A stretch of DNA of 64,000 bases from Dryomyza anilis (lineage: Eukaryota; Arthropoda; Insecta; Diptera; Dryomyzidae), in assembly GCA_951804985.1 (NCBI GenBank), contig OX638130.1, forward strand, positions 101,987,700 through 102,051,699, read 5' to 3'. The notes beneath the pieces are model-generated. The model saw nothing but the letters and a program-made list of their open reading frames with translations. It did no database searches and had not been told where the DNA came from. Of this stretch, positions 21,886 through 33,764 are shown piece after piece; the stretch's first letter is position 1; every line of letters starts with the position of its first letter. The position numbers were made by a program, and so were the translations under genes.

Positions 21886-24800
21886 GTTGGTGACTTTTAG
21901 TTCTACAACGACGATATGTTAAATTTTAAATACGATATAAAACGCACGATACAACAAAAAAAATGCGTGTTCTTCATAATTTTAGTCCAACATATAAATA
22001 TTCCCCACAAGTTCAATGTGTATATAGAAAATAAGGTCCAGTTATTTTAAAATTAAACTTAGTTTAAACTAGATGTCATTTTGTCTCTTGTCAACATATC
22101 AGAAATATTTCAAATATTATATTAAAGTTTACTAATTGTCTTTTTGTCTGTAAAATTTTACGACATTCGATCGTTTCGATATGGAATTATAAACGCTTGA
22201 AAAATGTGTAATAGTTTAGACTAAGTTTAAACCAGCATACAACTGGACATACAACTTTTTCGATATCATGTCGAAATCTATAATGACAAAAATGGTGACA
22301 TCTATTGGTACTTTTTTCAAAAATATAAAAATTCCCAACAAATTATAATTGTTTATAGAAAAGAAAATTTTCGATATCGGTTCCATATTCTTGATGATGA
22401 AGATAGACTTATCTTTTTAAAAGGTATACGTCTTACCGAATTAATGTACAATTATAGATGTTTTAAAATGATATTATGGCTTGAAAATGATAAATGACAA
22501 CACATAGCTAAGATATCGTAGCACACAACAGAAAAGATTAAAATTTTGATATGGTTGATATGGTTTATGTTCTGTATAATCGTTATTAATTTTATATATA
22601 TATAATATTATTATATATTATCATTATAAACCAGACACGTTAATGATACGGTTAACGAGTACCAAAGCGGAACAAAATCGTACTTTTTGAATGTAGTCAC
22701 TATTTCTATGATTTTTTTAATAGTTTTGTAGTTAAAGTAAATAGAAAAATATTTGAAAGATAACGGCTGTAATTAAATTTTGATATATATTTTATAAAAA
22801 TCCGAGACTGGCCTATGGTCAGTATCCAACTGCATAACAAATAAATGTGTATTTTTATTTGAAAGCTTGACAAAGTTTTTACAAATCCTATTTTTCTACC
22901 TTAACCCTTAAATGCCCACTGGTTTCGCCAGGAACCAACGGATGAAATTCCCGCTTCGACTTTTCAAATATTTATTGATCCAAGCGCCACCGTTTGCGCC
23001 GATTTCCGTTTGAAACAAACTTCATTTGCCCGCTGTATGTCCAGTAAGGGCAACCAACCTCAAGAAAATTCACTTTTGTAAAATTGCGTACTTTCGAAAA
23101 AATATTATTGTGGTGAATTTGTCGAAATCGAAGCTGAAAAAAATATTGTCGTAATCCCTGTAGTATCTAGAAGCTATTGAAAGTGTTTAAAATAAATGTA
23201 GTTTTTTATTTTAGTAGATTTTTTGAACTTTTGGTTGGTTCTTTGCGGAACCAACAGGCACCGGGAGTTAAAAATTGAACATATGTGAAATTCTACAGAA
23301 ATGTTTTTTTAGTGTTAAGTTTGTTGTTTACAAACAGAATTTCTGATTTTCGAACCGATTAAGTGCTTGGAAATAAATGGTCTGAATATGACATCAACAA
23401 TGGTCGGAGTGAATCCATAAAAAAGAACTGTTTCATCAAAATATTCATCTTTTATGCTTTTTTTTACATTTTCCACGATTTTTCATAATAAAATTTCTTG
23501 ACTTTTGCTTTAAAAAATTTTAATTACAAAATGCACTTTGTTAATTTTGAAGTACGGGTGCCCAGTGGTTCCTCAAGGAACCAACGAGGAACTTTTGATC
23601 TGGTACAAGTAAATAACACCTATGAGCAAAGCCGTAGAACAAACGGTGTCCAGAATCGCGAGTTCTATAGCATACATTTTTTTCAGCTAAAAAAAAAAAG
23701 TCAGTCTTTTAAGGGTTAACTTCAAAATAAATGAAAAATCATTGATATTGTGAAAACGTAAGTGGCCGTTCTGCCATAGAATGCCCCATTTATAAAACTT
23801 GAAGTGAAATCCAATGGGAGGTAGCAAAATCACGGAAATATAGCTGAAATCCGTCAATGGAGAGGCACGGAAGGTCGAAAAGAGTTGAAGTCAATTAAAG
23901 GAAATTGCGAAAACCCGTACAATATAGAGTTAATGCCTCATATACCGCTAGAGATGCACGGAACTGAAGAAAATATAAAGAAGAAAGTAAAACTCACCTT
24001 CCACAACTTAATATTGCAATAACTGGATTACATAACTTTTTATAAATCTTAAAATATCTCAAAAATAAATATATAGGTTTATTTTCACAAATGTTCGGAT
24101 ATTTTATAATCAGGAATTGCAATAATAACTGTTGTCCATTTAAAACTGGTTTTTATAAAAATAAAATAGAAAAAAACGTAACTTAAGTGGGGGAGAAATT
24201 CGAAATAGAACTGTTCTTCGTTTGTTAAAGTTGGTTAAAATTTGACTGTGTGTTTCTTACTGACGGATAGCATAACTCTCACTATTAAGTGCCAGTAAAA
24301 GATATAATTATAAATTTAACCAGAAATTGTATCATCAGGTTAATAAAATTTGAAAGTATTTATATTTCAAACTGATTGCAAGTAAACTGACTTTCAAACT
24401 TTTAAACTGGAGTTAAACATACAGTTAAAATGTAAATAACAAATGATGAGTTTATTTTTGATTAAAATATATTTATTATTTAGTTCAAGGTTTTTTTTTA
24501 ATATAAAAAAAATAATTGTAAAATGAAAAAATAAATTTCGGAATTTTATTAAAATATCATAAATGATTATGTGGCAACACCTCGTACGTGTGCCGAGCGC
24601 GAGAATGCAATTGAATGCAGAGATTGTTGTTATTTGTTTTTGTAATATTTATTTCGTTGTTGTAGTTGTTATTGTTGTATTCACAATACACACACTCACT
24701 CGGACATAATTTCTTATGTGGATTTCCCCATCTTTGGGGAAATTAAATACGACATGGTACTGATAAAAAATTATTCAGAATTTATAAGAATTTCTCTAAA

Positions 24801-25427
24801 AAATATATAGGGTTCTTACGTAGGTAAGTTTTTGAATACTTTACTAAAAGATATCCATATAAATATTAATTTAATGCCAATATTGTATTCACCGAACACT
24901 AGACGTGTAAAAGATAAAATAAACACTGAAAAATAAACAAAACAAGATGAAATGCATTGCAAAATTAGTCACGCTTAAAACATCTTAAATCTTCAGACGC
25001 TTTGGGAATTTCCGCAGACTCTTGTTTCTCTAAATTTCACAATATAGCACATATATCATGTTTGTAAATTACGTCAACAACTAAATTTGATTATAAACTA
25101 AAATTTGTATGTTTTTGATAGAACCAGTATGGGACATAATACTTTGAAACGAGAGAGATTAGAAATTGAAACCTTTTTTCTGTTGGTTTTCAATCATTAT
25201 ATTGGGATTCAATCATTGATTCATATCTTTTTGAATTAAAAATGTTCACAAATTTTTCCTTACAAACAAAATAAAAAAAAAAAGAAAAAGTTTAAATGAA
25301 AATGATTTCTTTGCCGATATTCCTGAATACTCACGATTTTATTCCGGAACACAAATTTTGTAATAAAATGAAATTTATGTATGTACGGGAGAATAACATC
25401 ATATAAATATTTATTTCCAATATAACT
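21886..25427. other. Upstream AT-rich DNA around the piggyBac-type MITE
   Basis: Apart from the element at 22905-23715 and a TTTAAACTAAGTTTA pair near 22060 and 22215, no gene is seen. A strong minus-strand donor-like GAAG|GTGAGT near 23997 lacks an acceptor. A GC-richer patch lies at 24570-24720. Confidence 0.45.
22905..23715. mobile_element. piggyBac-type MITE flanked by TTAA
   Basis: TTAA at 22901-22904 and 23716-23719 flanks an 811-bp element beginning CCCTTAAATGCC and ending CTTTTAAGGG. TTAA duplication and CCC/GGG tips are hallmarks of the piggyBac superfamily. Three interior segments carry GGAACCAAC next to an imperfect inverted GGTTCC/GGTTTC (about 22920-22940, 23236-23263, 23568-23588). 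No transposase frame; the 73-codon frame at 23498 is incidental. Confidence 0.7.
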
Positions 25428-26652
25428 ACACTCAAAATAATTTCTAGGACATTTTACGAAATATTTTTTTTTTAATTTTTCACTTCGTAAAAATACACGA
25501 ATAATTCGTAGAATAAACATTTATAATTTATATTTTTTTACAAAATATATTTACGAACCATTCGTATATATTACGAATCAATATTCGTAAAATTAAAATA
25601 AACCAAAAGTACAATATTTCTTTTAAATTACGAAACTTTCGTTATATTATCTTTTTAATACAATTTTTACGAAATAATAGCATATTTTACGAATGAACTT
25701 TGCATTTTACGAATAAATTACTAAACTTTCGTAAATTGTGAGGCTATATGCAGAATTTTACGAAACATTCGTGTTTTTTTACGAATAATAAATAAACCCT
25801 AGTAGAAATTTGCCCGATGCGCCATCGGGAAATGATCGGGTTTACGTTGGGTAAGCCCTATTAGAGAAAATATGATCATTGCCTTTGCATGCCCTTATCA
25901 TGCTTACCATAGCAGGGTTTACATTATCTAAACAGTCAATGTTACCGATCATAGCTACATTATTTGTTCCTCATAACGAAATTAGTATCAGGCTATGATC
26001 GAGATTAATGAGAGAAACACTATTTTGCTCGGGCTCAGACAAGTGAATTGTCGGGTAAATATTAAAATGGGGAATTGCCCGATCAGTACATGATCATGGC
26101 CTGAGGTCAATACATGATCAGGACACTGCGTTACAAGGACATTATGGGCCTCGTCATATCCCGATCACCTCAAATAATGACATGATCACTTCATGACCAT
26201 GGCCCTACCAAAATTTCTACTAGGGAAAACGAAAATACCTTTGCGTCAAATAGAAACATGGAGCTGCATTTTATTTTAATTGGTCGCAAGCAGATAATTA
26301 TAAATTACAAACAGTTTTAAAAGTTCTGGTTGTGTCAAAGGTGCAAAAATATTTCATATTTTATGAATGATCGTCAGTTTCGTGTATTTTACAAAAGATA
26401 CATAAATTCCTGCAAAACATACAAAAATTATGAATAAAAATAACAATCTTTCGTATTATGTACGAATGATTTTTGTAAATAAAATCTACGAATAGTTTCG
26501 TAAAATACACATATAATATTCATAATTTTATGATATATTTACGAAAGTTCGCGCCTGTATTTTACGAAAAATTTCGTAGATTAATTTTCAGAAGTTTCTC
26601 GCTAAATACACGAACGATTTCGTGTATTTAAAGCAAATTTTATTTTTAGTGT
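25428..26652. mobile_element. TACGAA-rich TIR element interrupted by a CCCTAG MITE
   Basis: The ends ACACTCAAAATAATTT and AAATTTTATTTTTAGTGT are inverted repeats. Between them are dozens of TTTTACGAA / TTCGTAAAA words. The CCCTAG MITE occupies 25798-26225. A related but less complete copy covers about 46491-46990 (starts ACACTTAAAATAA, same TTCGTAAA words). Confidence 0.6.
25798..26225 (+). mobile_element. CCCTAG-type MITE, copy 3, nested in another element
   Basis: Full-length copy bounded by CCCTAGTAGAAATTT and AAATTTCTACTAGGG. It sits inside the TACGAA-rich element at 25428-26652, so it inserted later. Confidence 0.85.
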
Positions 26653-26659
26653 AATTTTT

Positions 26660-27199
26660 CAAAAAAAAAAAATAAAATAATAATTCAAAAAATTATTTAA
26701 AAAAAAAAAAAAAAAATTATCCGAAATTTTTTTTTTCTGCTTTTAAATATATTAACTATATTATATATTAAATTTTATTTTATTATTTGTTAAATTTTAT
26801 TAATAAAAAGTTGTACTTAAAAATAAATATGTCGAGCAAGCATTATATTCGAAATAACATACAAGAACTACTTGAGAACTGAGAAGTACGGCAAAAAATT
26901 AACGAAAAAAAAATTTTTTTTTTTGATATTTGTTTTGATGAACAGCATTCTTAAATATGAAGTAAAATATGTTGTATTTGATGTATTTGTTCATTAATAT
27001 GATGAAACGTATTCTTCACATACCGCGTTCATCATATTGAAAACACTTTTTCGACAGTTACCCAGCGTTCATCATATTTATGAACGCATTCATAACATTG
27101 ATGTCGTTAGTCATTTATATTATGAATGGTTCTTCAATACAATGAATCATGGTTTGAGGAACGAAATTCATCAATATGATGTACATTTTTTTCTGTGTT
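26660..27199 (+). mobile_element. Foldback-type MITE, ATGATGAA family
   Basis: Shares its core with 33340-33765 (TGTCGAGCAAGCATTATAT, GAACTGAGAAGTACGGCAAA). Its right arm ends ATGATGTACATTTTTTTCTGTG at about 27199. The left arm is lost in A/T runs. Confidence 0.65.
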
Positions 27200-27463
27200 A
27201 TTAGTTAGTTTTCTTTTTTAATATTCCACATTCGATTTATGTTAATTTTATCATGTTTTAAGCATTTAAAGTTGAAAACTTATGACAATGTAATGAAAAT
27301 AATTTAAAAATATTTTAGATTAATATTGAATTTTGAACTAAAGAACCAGAAATAACATTTATTTTGATTTAAAATTACGTATTTTGTAGAAAATGTAATA
27401 ACAAAAAAATGCCTTTATTTCAAAAATGAATTAAATTCTAAGAAGATAATTCAATTTTGCGTA

Positions 27464-27558
27464 CCCGAGTAGAAATTTAACTTTAATCATGACTTTGATC
27501 GAAAACTGTTCATTGTATTTTTTCCTAGTTTCAAAACCATCAGTTACATGACCAGCAT

Positions 27559-27595
<37 letters not shown>

Positions 27596-27830
27596 AATAT
27601 CTACTAATATCTACAGCACTCAGACAGACTATATCCATTGTACTGTGAAATCTATTCCCTACAATTTTGTGGTTAATATCACCACGAGCGCCCATGCCCA
27701 AGCCGGGATTCGAACCCGAGACCTTCAGAAAGCAAGTCCAGCGCGCTACCTCTGGACTGCTGAGGCCGGCCGGCATTGATAGATCAGTCCTTGATAATGT
27801 CATTCCTAACATGGTAAATTTCTACTAGGG
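27464..27830. mobile_element. Diverged CCCTAG-type MITE containing a SINE
   Basis: The ends CCCGAGTAGAAATTTAA (27464) and TAAATTTCTACTAGGG (27830) match the family TIRs, and the interior keeps only fragments such as ATCATGACTTTGATCG. It is split by the SINE at 27563-27772, flanked by GCATTGAT on both sides. Further solo right ends of the family lie at about 28370-28422 and 58741-58780. Confidence 0.6.
27563..27772 (-). mobile_element. tRNA-derived SINE with long poly(A) tail
   Basis: On the minus strand the head contains an A-box-like GTCCAGAGGTAGCGCGC and a B box GGTTCGAATCC (27706-27716 region). A tRNA-unrelated body follows, then a pure A tail (T run at 27563-27594). The 8-bp duplication GCATTGAT flanks it (27555-27562 and 27773-27780). 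RNA polymerase III-type internal promoter; not a functional tRNA because the arms do not fold cleanly. A 90-codon minus-strand frame across it is spurious. Confidence 0.8.
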
Positions 27831-27977
27831 TTGTTGTAATAAAAAAGAATCACAAAAAGTACATAGAGTAAGCAATATTTTTACGATATCCAATTCATTA
27901 TTTATTACCTAACCAACATTTTTTCCTCGTAAATGTCAAAAAAATTTCTTTCAGACAGTACTGCAAGATTGTAGTCT

Positions 27978-28270
27978 TCACATTGTTGCGCCAACCAACT
28001 TATTGGGTTCTCTCAATCGCTTAGCCGGTTTGTCAAAATAAAAAGAGTTGTATTTTTTTCTGCAACCAATTTCGAACTGTTTTAGAACAATTTAGTACAT
28101 ATTTAAATCCATTAGGAGTGTGTATAGACTAAAATTGCATGTGTATAGGGTAATATGGCAGTTTCGTCAGCAAATTTGTAAACCATTCAATTTAACCGAA
28201 TGAAGTTAGTTGGTACAACTAATTTTTTTATTCTTCCAACCTCATGTCAAAAGATGATTTTTCTGTGTGT
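27978..28270 (-). mobile_element. CACACAGAAAAATCC MITE copy, reverse
   Basis: Family consensus: CACACAGAAAAATCCTCTTT at one end and AACAAATCT-TATTCTGTGTG at the other, about 310 bp, with TTAGTTGTACCAACTAA near the first end. This copy reads GTTGCGCCAACCAACTTATT first and ends TTTTTCTGTGTG. Confidence 0.65.
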
Positions 28271-28442
28271 ATATATAAACAATTTGATATTTGTTTGCTC
28301 TGGCAAATAAATTATCTAGTGCAATACTGCATGATGCTGATCATAGTATTTTCATCTTTTTGTGACATTAACATGATCTGACCATGAACAAATCATCCCT
28401 AATAGGGTAAATTTCTACAAGGATTTGTAGAAACTACATATC

Positions 28443-28711
28443 CACATATAGAGAATAGATATTCGTTGTGTCAACTATTCTATTCAGTTCTCTAACCGCA
28501 TCGAAGGTTGTTATTGTCAGAACTAATTTGCCGTTTAGACTACAACCAATTTTGAAGTGTTTTAGTACAGATTTAAAACCATTGGGAGTGTGTATAGGCT
28601 AATATTTCAAGCGCCAACCAAATATGGCAATTCAAATTTGTATATAATTTGAATTAACCAAATGAAATTAGTTGGTACAACTAACTTTTTGTCAAAAGAT
28701 TTTTCTGTGTG
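28443..28711 (-). mobile_element. CACACAGAAAAATCC MITE copy, reverse, diverged
   Basis: Keeps AGTTGGTACAACTAAC, AACCATTGGGAGTGTGTATA and TTTTTCTGTGTGCAC; the left part is eroded. Confidence 0.55.
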
Positions 28712-28959
28712 CACTATTAAAAATTTAATCGATTATGGTGAACATGATTATAGTGAAATGAAAATATTTAATGTACATTTTTACACATTCCATAAATTAT
28801 GTGCTAAAGTTCTACTCAAATCTGAATTTAAATATATAAAACAAAACATAAAAAACTTATATTTTTATAAAGGTTTAGAGAAAAACAAAATATTATACTA
28901 AAAGCTAAAATACCAAAAATATTGCACGTTTTTTAAATCGTATTTATTACTCATATATT

Positions 28960-29300
28960 CTATAGTTTTTTTTTTTAAATATTTATTTATTTTTTTTTGC
29001 TTTCTTGTCTTTTGTTTATATTGCTGTTTCGTATGGGCCCTCTCCCGTCACGTTTCAATAGGAGCCCCTTTTGCGAATGAGCCGCCGTATAAAACGGAAA
29101 TTGTTTATTGTAGATTCTAAAGTATTTAAAGTAGTAGACGCGCATTTCTGCGTTCGAACAGCAATCAATCGATCGATTACAAACGACGGCGTGTGTTTTC
29201 TTATAATTTATTTTTATTTTTTACAATTTTTTTAGACTTATTTGCGCCTATGCGCATAAAACGGAAGTAACGCCGCCGCCGATGCGGCTGACAGTGCAAC
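28960..29300. promoter_or_regulatory. GC-richer island with TATAAAAC and two AAAACGGAA motifs
   Basis: Complex sequence at about 29030-29300 includes TATAAAACGGAAATTG (about 29090) and CATAAAACGGAAGTAACG (about 29256), CG-containing stretches and a ATCGATCGAT palindrome. A TATA-type promoter is possible, but no exon follows on the plus strand. Perhaps an enhancer; evidence is thin. Confidence 0.25.
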
Positions 29301-29404
29301 AAGTGTTTTGTTGTTGTTGTTGTAAATATTGTGGCTATGCAAATTTTTGTTTATATTGCTGTGGTTGTTGTGATTTAGGAAGGCGTTTACAATTTATTTA
29401 CATT

Positions 29405-30200
29405 GCATTTAGAGTGAATTTTGCATTGTATTTGCATTTGCTTTATATTTGATTTGTATTTGCATTGTATTTGCATTGTATTTGCATTGTATTTGCATTG
29501 TATTTGCATTGTATTTGCATTGAATTTTCACTATATTTGCATTGTATTTGCATTGCACTTGCACTGTATTTGTTTTGCATTTGAATTGTATTTGCATTGT
29601 ATTTGCATTGTAATTGCATTGTATTTGCATTGTATTTTCACTGTATTTGCATTGTACTTTCACTATATTTGCATTATATTTGTTTTGCATTTTCATTATA
29701 TTTGCATTGTATTAGCATTGTACTTGCACTGTATTTGCACTGTATTTGCATTTAATTTTCACTATATTTGCATTGTATTTGCATTGCACTGTATTTGAAT
29801 AAAATTTGTTTTGTATTTGCATTGTATTTGCATTGTATTTGCAATGCATTTTCATTGTATTTGCATTGCATTTGCACTGCATTTGCATTGTATTTGCATT
29901 TTATTTGCACTGTATTTGCATTATATTTGTTTTGTATTTGCATTGTATATGCATTGTATTTGCATTGTATTTGCATTGTATTTGCAATGTATTTGCAATG
30001 CATTTTCATTGTATTTGCATTGTATTTGCACTGTTTTTTCATTGTATTTTCATTGTACTTGAACTGTTTTTGCATTGTATTTGAATTGTATTTGCATTGG
30101 CATTGTATTTGCATTGTATTTTCATTGTACTTGAACTGTATTTGCATTGTATTTGAATTGTATTTGCATCTATTCTATTTGCATTGAATTTTCATTGCAT
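29405..30200. repeat. 11-bp minisatellite GTATTTGCATT
   Basis: About 70 near-copies of TGTATTTGCAT, mostly 11 bp apart with some 12-bp and variant units (TTTTCAT, TTTGAAT). The period is not a multiple of three, so all frames stay open and give long Cys/Ile/Phe/His-rich translations that are not genes. Most units contain the octamer ATTTGCAT, a POU-domain site. Confidence 0.85.
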
Positions 30201-31400
30201 TTATTTACATTTTTTGTTTGTTATTTAAATGGCTTTTTATTTGCAATTTGTGTTATTTAAATTGCATTTATTTTCATTTTATTTACATATTTATTTAAAA
30301 AAAAATTGTCATTGTATTTGCATTATATTTGCTTTGTATTTGCATTGTTTTTAAATTGCATTTACATTGCAATGACATTGCGCTCTCATTCATTTTATAA
30401 TTATCACTTACGTTTCATTACATTTTTTGAGTTTTACACAAATTGCAACAAAATTTATTAAAATTTCGATCTGCAAACTTTGTGCTTCAAAAATTAAAAA
30501 AAAACTCTTCGTCGTTAGATGAGTGATTCATATTGTCGACCAACCGAATGTTTAACAAATTTTTGACACTGGAAAATTTTGTGCTTTTCTGACGCGTTTT
30601 GTATTTTATTTACTTTGCCAATTTAAAATACTTCCCAAAGAGTAAATTTACACTTATATTTTGTAGATAATTAACACACACGTTGCGCACTCGTGCCGCA
30701 CAAAATACCGAACCGCGCCGCACCATACAAACCGAAAGACTTCAGACACAAACTGCTTTCTGTCAAAGTTGCTGCCTGTCAAGTGCTGCAGAGTTTGTTG
30801 CAAAAAAAAAAAATACAAATCGAATAAAGCGAAATGAAATGATAATAAAATGAGTAGAAATTATGATTAAAAAAATTCAGCGGATACTGAATAAAAAAAA
30901 AACAAAATAAACGCAAAAACGTGCATCGAGTAGTAGAAACACAAAGAACACACAAACCATTATTAGAAGAGCTGTTTAAGTCGTCGTGGTGATGGTGGTG
31001 GTGGTGAGGAAGCGAATATTGAATGAAAATGAATCGGAAGAATCTGACAAAGACTGATAAGAATCTGAGGAGTATTTAGTGAATAAATAAATGAAGAATA
31101 AACCGAAATAGTAACTGAAGAAATGACAAAGGAATTAGATGGAGAACTAACAGATGAGTTAACAGAGAAATTAAATAAAATATTAACAGAAAAAATAATA
31201 GAAGAATATATATGATAATGGACAGAAAAAATAAAAGCAGATACAATAGATGACAAAATAAAAAAATAAATTAAAAAATACACAAACGTATTAAAGAGAG
31301 AAATAAAAGAAAAAAAAACTGGAGAATAATTAGAAGAATGAATTGAAGAGGGTACAGAACGTTAAACAGCAGAAATAACAGATGAATGAACTGGAGTATT
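30201..31400. other. AT-rich DNA with a GC-richer patch at 30660-30800
   Basis: The patch holds CGCACTCGTGCCGCACAAAA and CGAACCGCGCCGCACC; possible regulatory DNA. From 31030 to 31400 an AGAAATAACAGAAGAAT-type purine-rich low-complexity sequence starts and recurs at 33800-34450. Confidence 0.4.
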
Positions 31401-31409
31401 AACAAAATA

Positions 31410-31724
31410 ATATATAATAATAATAATAGTTTGGCGCTACAGTCCTGTTTAGAACTTCGGCCGAGCTCTCTCACCATTTTGAGCTGTGCGTGTTATATTT
31501 GTACTCAAATTGGTGGGACCTACAGTTTATTGCCGAATCCGAACGGCGGGTGAGAGCTTTTCATAGGCAATGTTTTACTCTCGTAGGTTTGCCATTTACT
31601 GCCGAGAGGTAGCGCGGTATAGAAAAATGTTTCTATGAAAAGATGTTGTTAGCCCCAGTCCAGGTTTGAACCGGGGACCTTTCGGCTCGCAGTCCAACGC
31701 ACTAACCACTGAGCTACCGCGGCT
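31410..31724 (-). mobile_element. tRNA-derived SINE, second family, with ATT-repeat tail
   Basis: The minus-strand head reads GCGGTAGCTCAGTGGTTAG (A box) and then CCGGTTCAAACC (B box), very tRNA-like. A body of about 230 bp follows and the 3' end is a short ATT microsatellite (31410-31429 on plus). ACAAAATA occurs at both flanks (31402-31409 and 31725-31732), consistent with a target duplication. A diverged relative lies at 43568-43780. Confidence 0.75.
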
Positions 31725-31831
31725 ACAAAATAGGTAATATAAAATGGGAAGAAGAATTAACTATATACAAAAAAATAGGAAAACTAATACAAGTAAAACT
31801 GAAGAAGAAATAGAAAAAATAATATAAGATT

Positions 31832-32672
31832 ACACAGAAAAAAATGTACATCATATTCATTAATTCCGTTCTTCAAACCATGATTCATTGTTTTGAAGAA
31901 TCATTCATAATATTAATGACTAACGACATCAATGTTATGAATGCGATCATAAATATGATGAACGCTTGGTAGCTGTCGATAATGTGTTTTTCAATATGAT
32001 GAACGCGGTATGTGAAGAATACGTTTCATCATATTAATGAACAAATACATCAAATACAACATATTTTACTACATATTGAAGAATGCTGTTCATCAAACCA
32101 AATTTCAAAAAAAATATTTCTTTTTTGTTTATTTTCATATCAATTCTCAAGTAGTTCTTGTATTTTATTTCTTCGAGAAAGTAATATCTCGACATGTATA
32201 AATTAGTAAAATGTTTTATAATATATTTATTACAACATTTTTAATAATAAAAAGTTACATTTACAAAAAATATACTTGAAAAAAAAAAATTTTTTTTTTT
32301 GAAATAATTTGTTGAAATTTTTTTTTTTTACGAAATAAAAAATTTTGTACGAAATTTTTTTTTTTTTTTAATTTGTGCGAAAAATATTTTTATTTGATTT
32401 TTTTTTTAATTTTTTTTTTGTTTGAAAATTTTCTGTTATTTTTTAAATAAAAGTTGTACAACACGTTTTTTCTAATTATTTACTAAAAAAAATGTTTTTT
32501 TGAAAAATTCGTAAAAAAATATATTCATAAATATTATGAAAAAATTCATCAATATAACGATTTATATACATTGTATTGAATATATCGTTCTTAACTATGA
32601 TGTTCGATAGTACGAATAATTTCAATATGTCATTTAATGAACGGCGGTAGTTGTTGAAAAAATTCATAATAT
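31832..32672 (-). mobile_element. Foldback-type MITE, ATGATGAA family, inverted copy
   Basis: Begins CACAGAAAAAAATGTACATC, the reverse complement of the family's right end, and runs through the whole right arm and the A/T core to a truncated left arm near 32672. It is inverted relative to the copy at 32917-33764, so the two form a large inverted repeat with a spacer of about 245 bp. Confidence 0.65.
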
Positions 32673-32916
32673 AATAATAAGAAAAATTGAGGAATTAACA
32701 GAAGATTTAAATGTAGTAAAAAGAAAAAGTGAATGGAAAAACAAAAAAAAAACTGAAAAAAAAGTAATGTAAAATAAAATAAAAGAATTGACAAATGAAG
32801 TATATGAAGAAATAACAGAAGAATCCAAAATAAAATTAACAAATGAAAACGATAAATATTAGTAAAAGAATGAACACAAAAGTTAATATAACATTGAACA
32901 GCAGACTTGAGAAGAG

Positions 32917-33764
32917 CACAGAAAAAAAAATTTTTCAATATGATGAATTTATTCATAAATATTATGAATTTTTCACCAACTACCAGATTCGTCCTATTGA
33001 TACCACCGTTCATTAAATGACATATTAATTAATGCATTCATTATATATATGAACAAAATATTCAATACAATGAATTTGTTCATAATAAATAAAAAAAAAA
33101 ATGTATACAAAAAATCGTAAAAAACGTATTGTAAAACGTTAAAAAAAAAACAAAGAAAAATTATAAGAAAAAAATTTTGTTCGAAAAATTTTTTTTTTGA
33201 AAAAAAAATTGTTCCAAAAAAAAGTTGTTCCAAAAAAAATTTTCGAAAAAAAAATTTGTTCGAAAAAAAAATTGTTCGAAAAAAAAAATTTGTTCGAAAA
33301 AAACATTTTTTTCGAAAAAAAAAATTATTTTTTATATATATATAACTTTTTATTAATAAAACGTTGTAATTATAATAAATATATTATAAAACATTTTACT
33401 AATTTATGCATGTCAAGCAAGCATTATATAAGAAATAATACACAGGAAGTAATAGAGAACTGAGAAGTACGGCAAAAAATGAACGAAAAAAAATATTTTG
33501 ATAGAAATTTGGTTTAATGAACAGCGTTCTTCAATATGATGAACATATATGTTGTATTTTATATTTTGGTTCATTAATATGATGAAACGTATTCTTCACA
33601 TACAGTTCATCATATTGAAGAACACTTTTTCGACAGTTACCAAGCGTTCTTCATATTTATGAACGCATTCATAACATTGATGGCGTTAGTCATTAATATT
33701 CAATACAATGAATCATGGTTTGAAGAACGGAATTCATCAATATGATGTACATTTTTTTTCTGTG
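32917..33764 (+). mobile_element. Foldback-type MITE, ATGATGAA family, most complete copy
   Basis: About 850 bp with CACAGAAAAAAA at the left and TTTTTTTTCTGTG at the right. Between them lie a left arm (TATTGATACCACCGTTCATT), an A/T-homopolymer core and a right arm (GAACGGAATTCATCAATATG). It codes for nothing; frames in the core are chance products of GAAAAAAAATT runs. Confidence 0.7.

Noticed and set aside
23990..24050. Minus-strand donor-like GAAG|GTGAGT near 23997, possible exon
   Set aside because: No acceptor with a pyrimidine tract and no sustained coding frame upstream of it.
29409..30187. Several 83-139 codon frames on both strands rich in Cys/Ile/Phe/His or Asn/Gln/Lys
   Set aside because: Product of the 11-bp TGTATTTGCAT minisatellite.
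31650..31724. Possible tRNA gene on the minus strand
   Set aside because: A and B boxes are good, but it is joined to a 230-bp body with an ATT tail and flanking ACAAAATA, so it is a SINE head.
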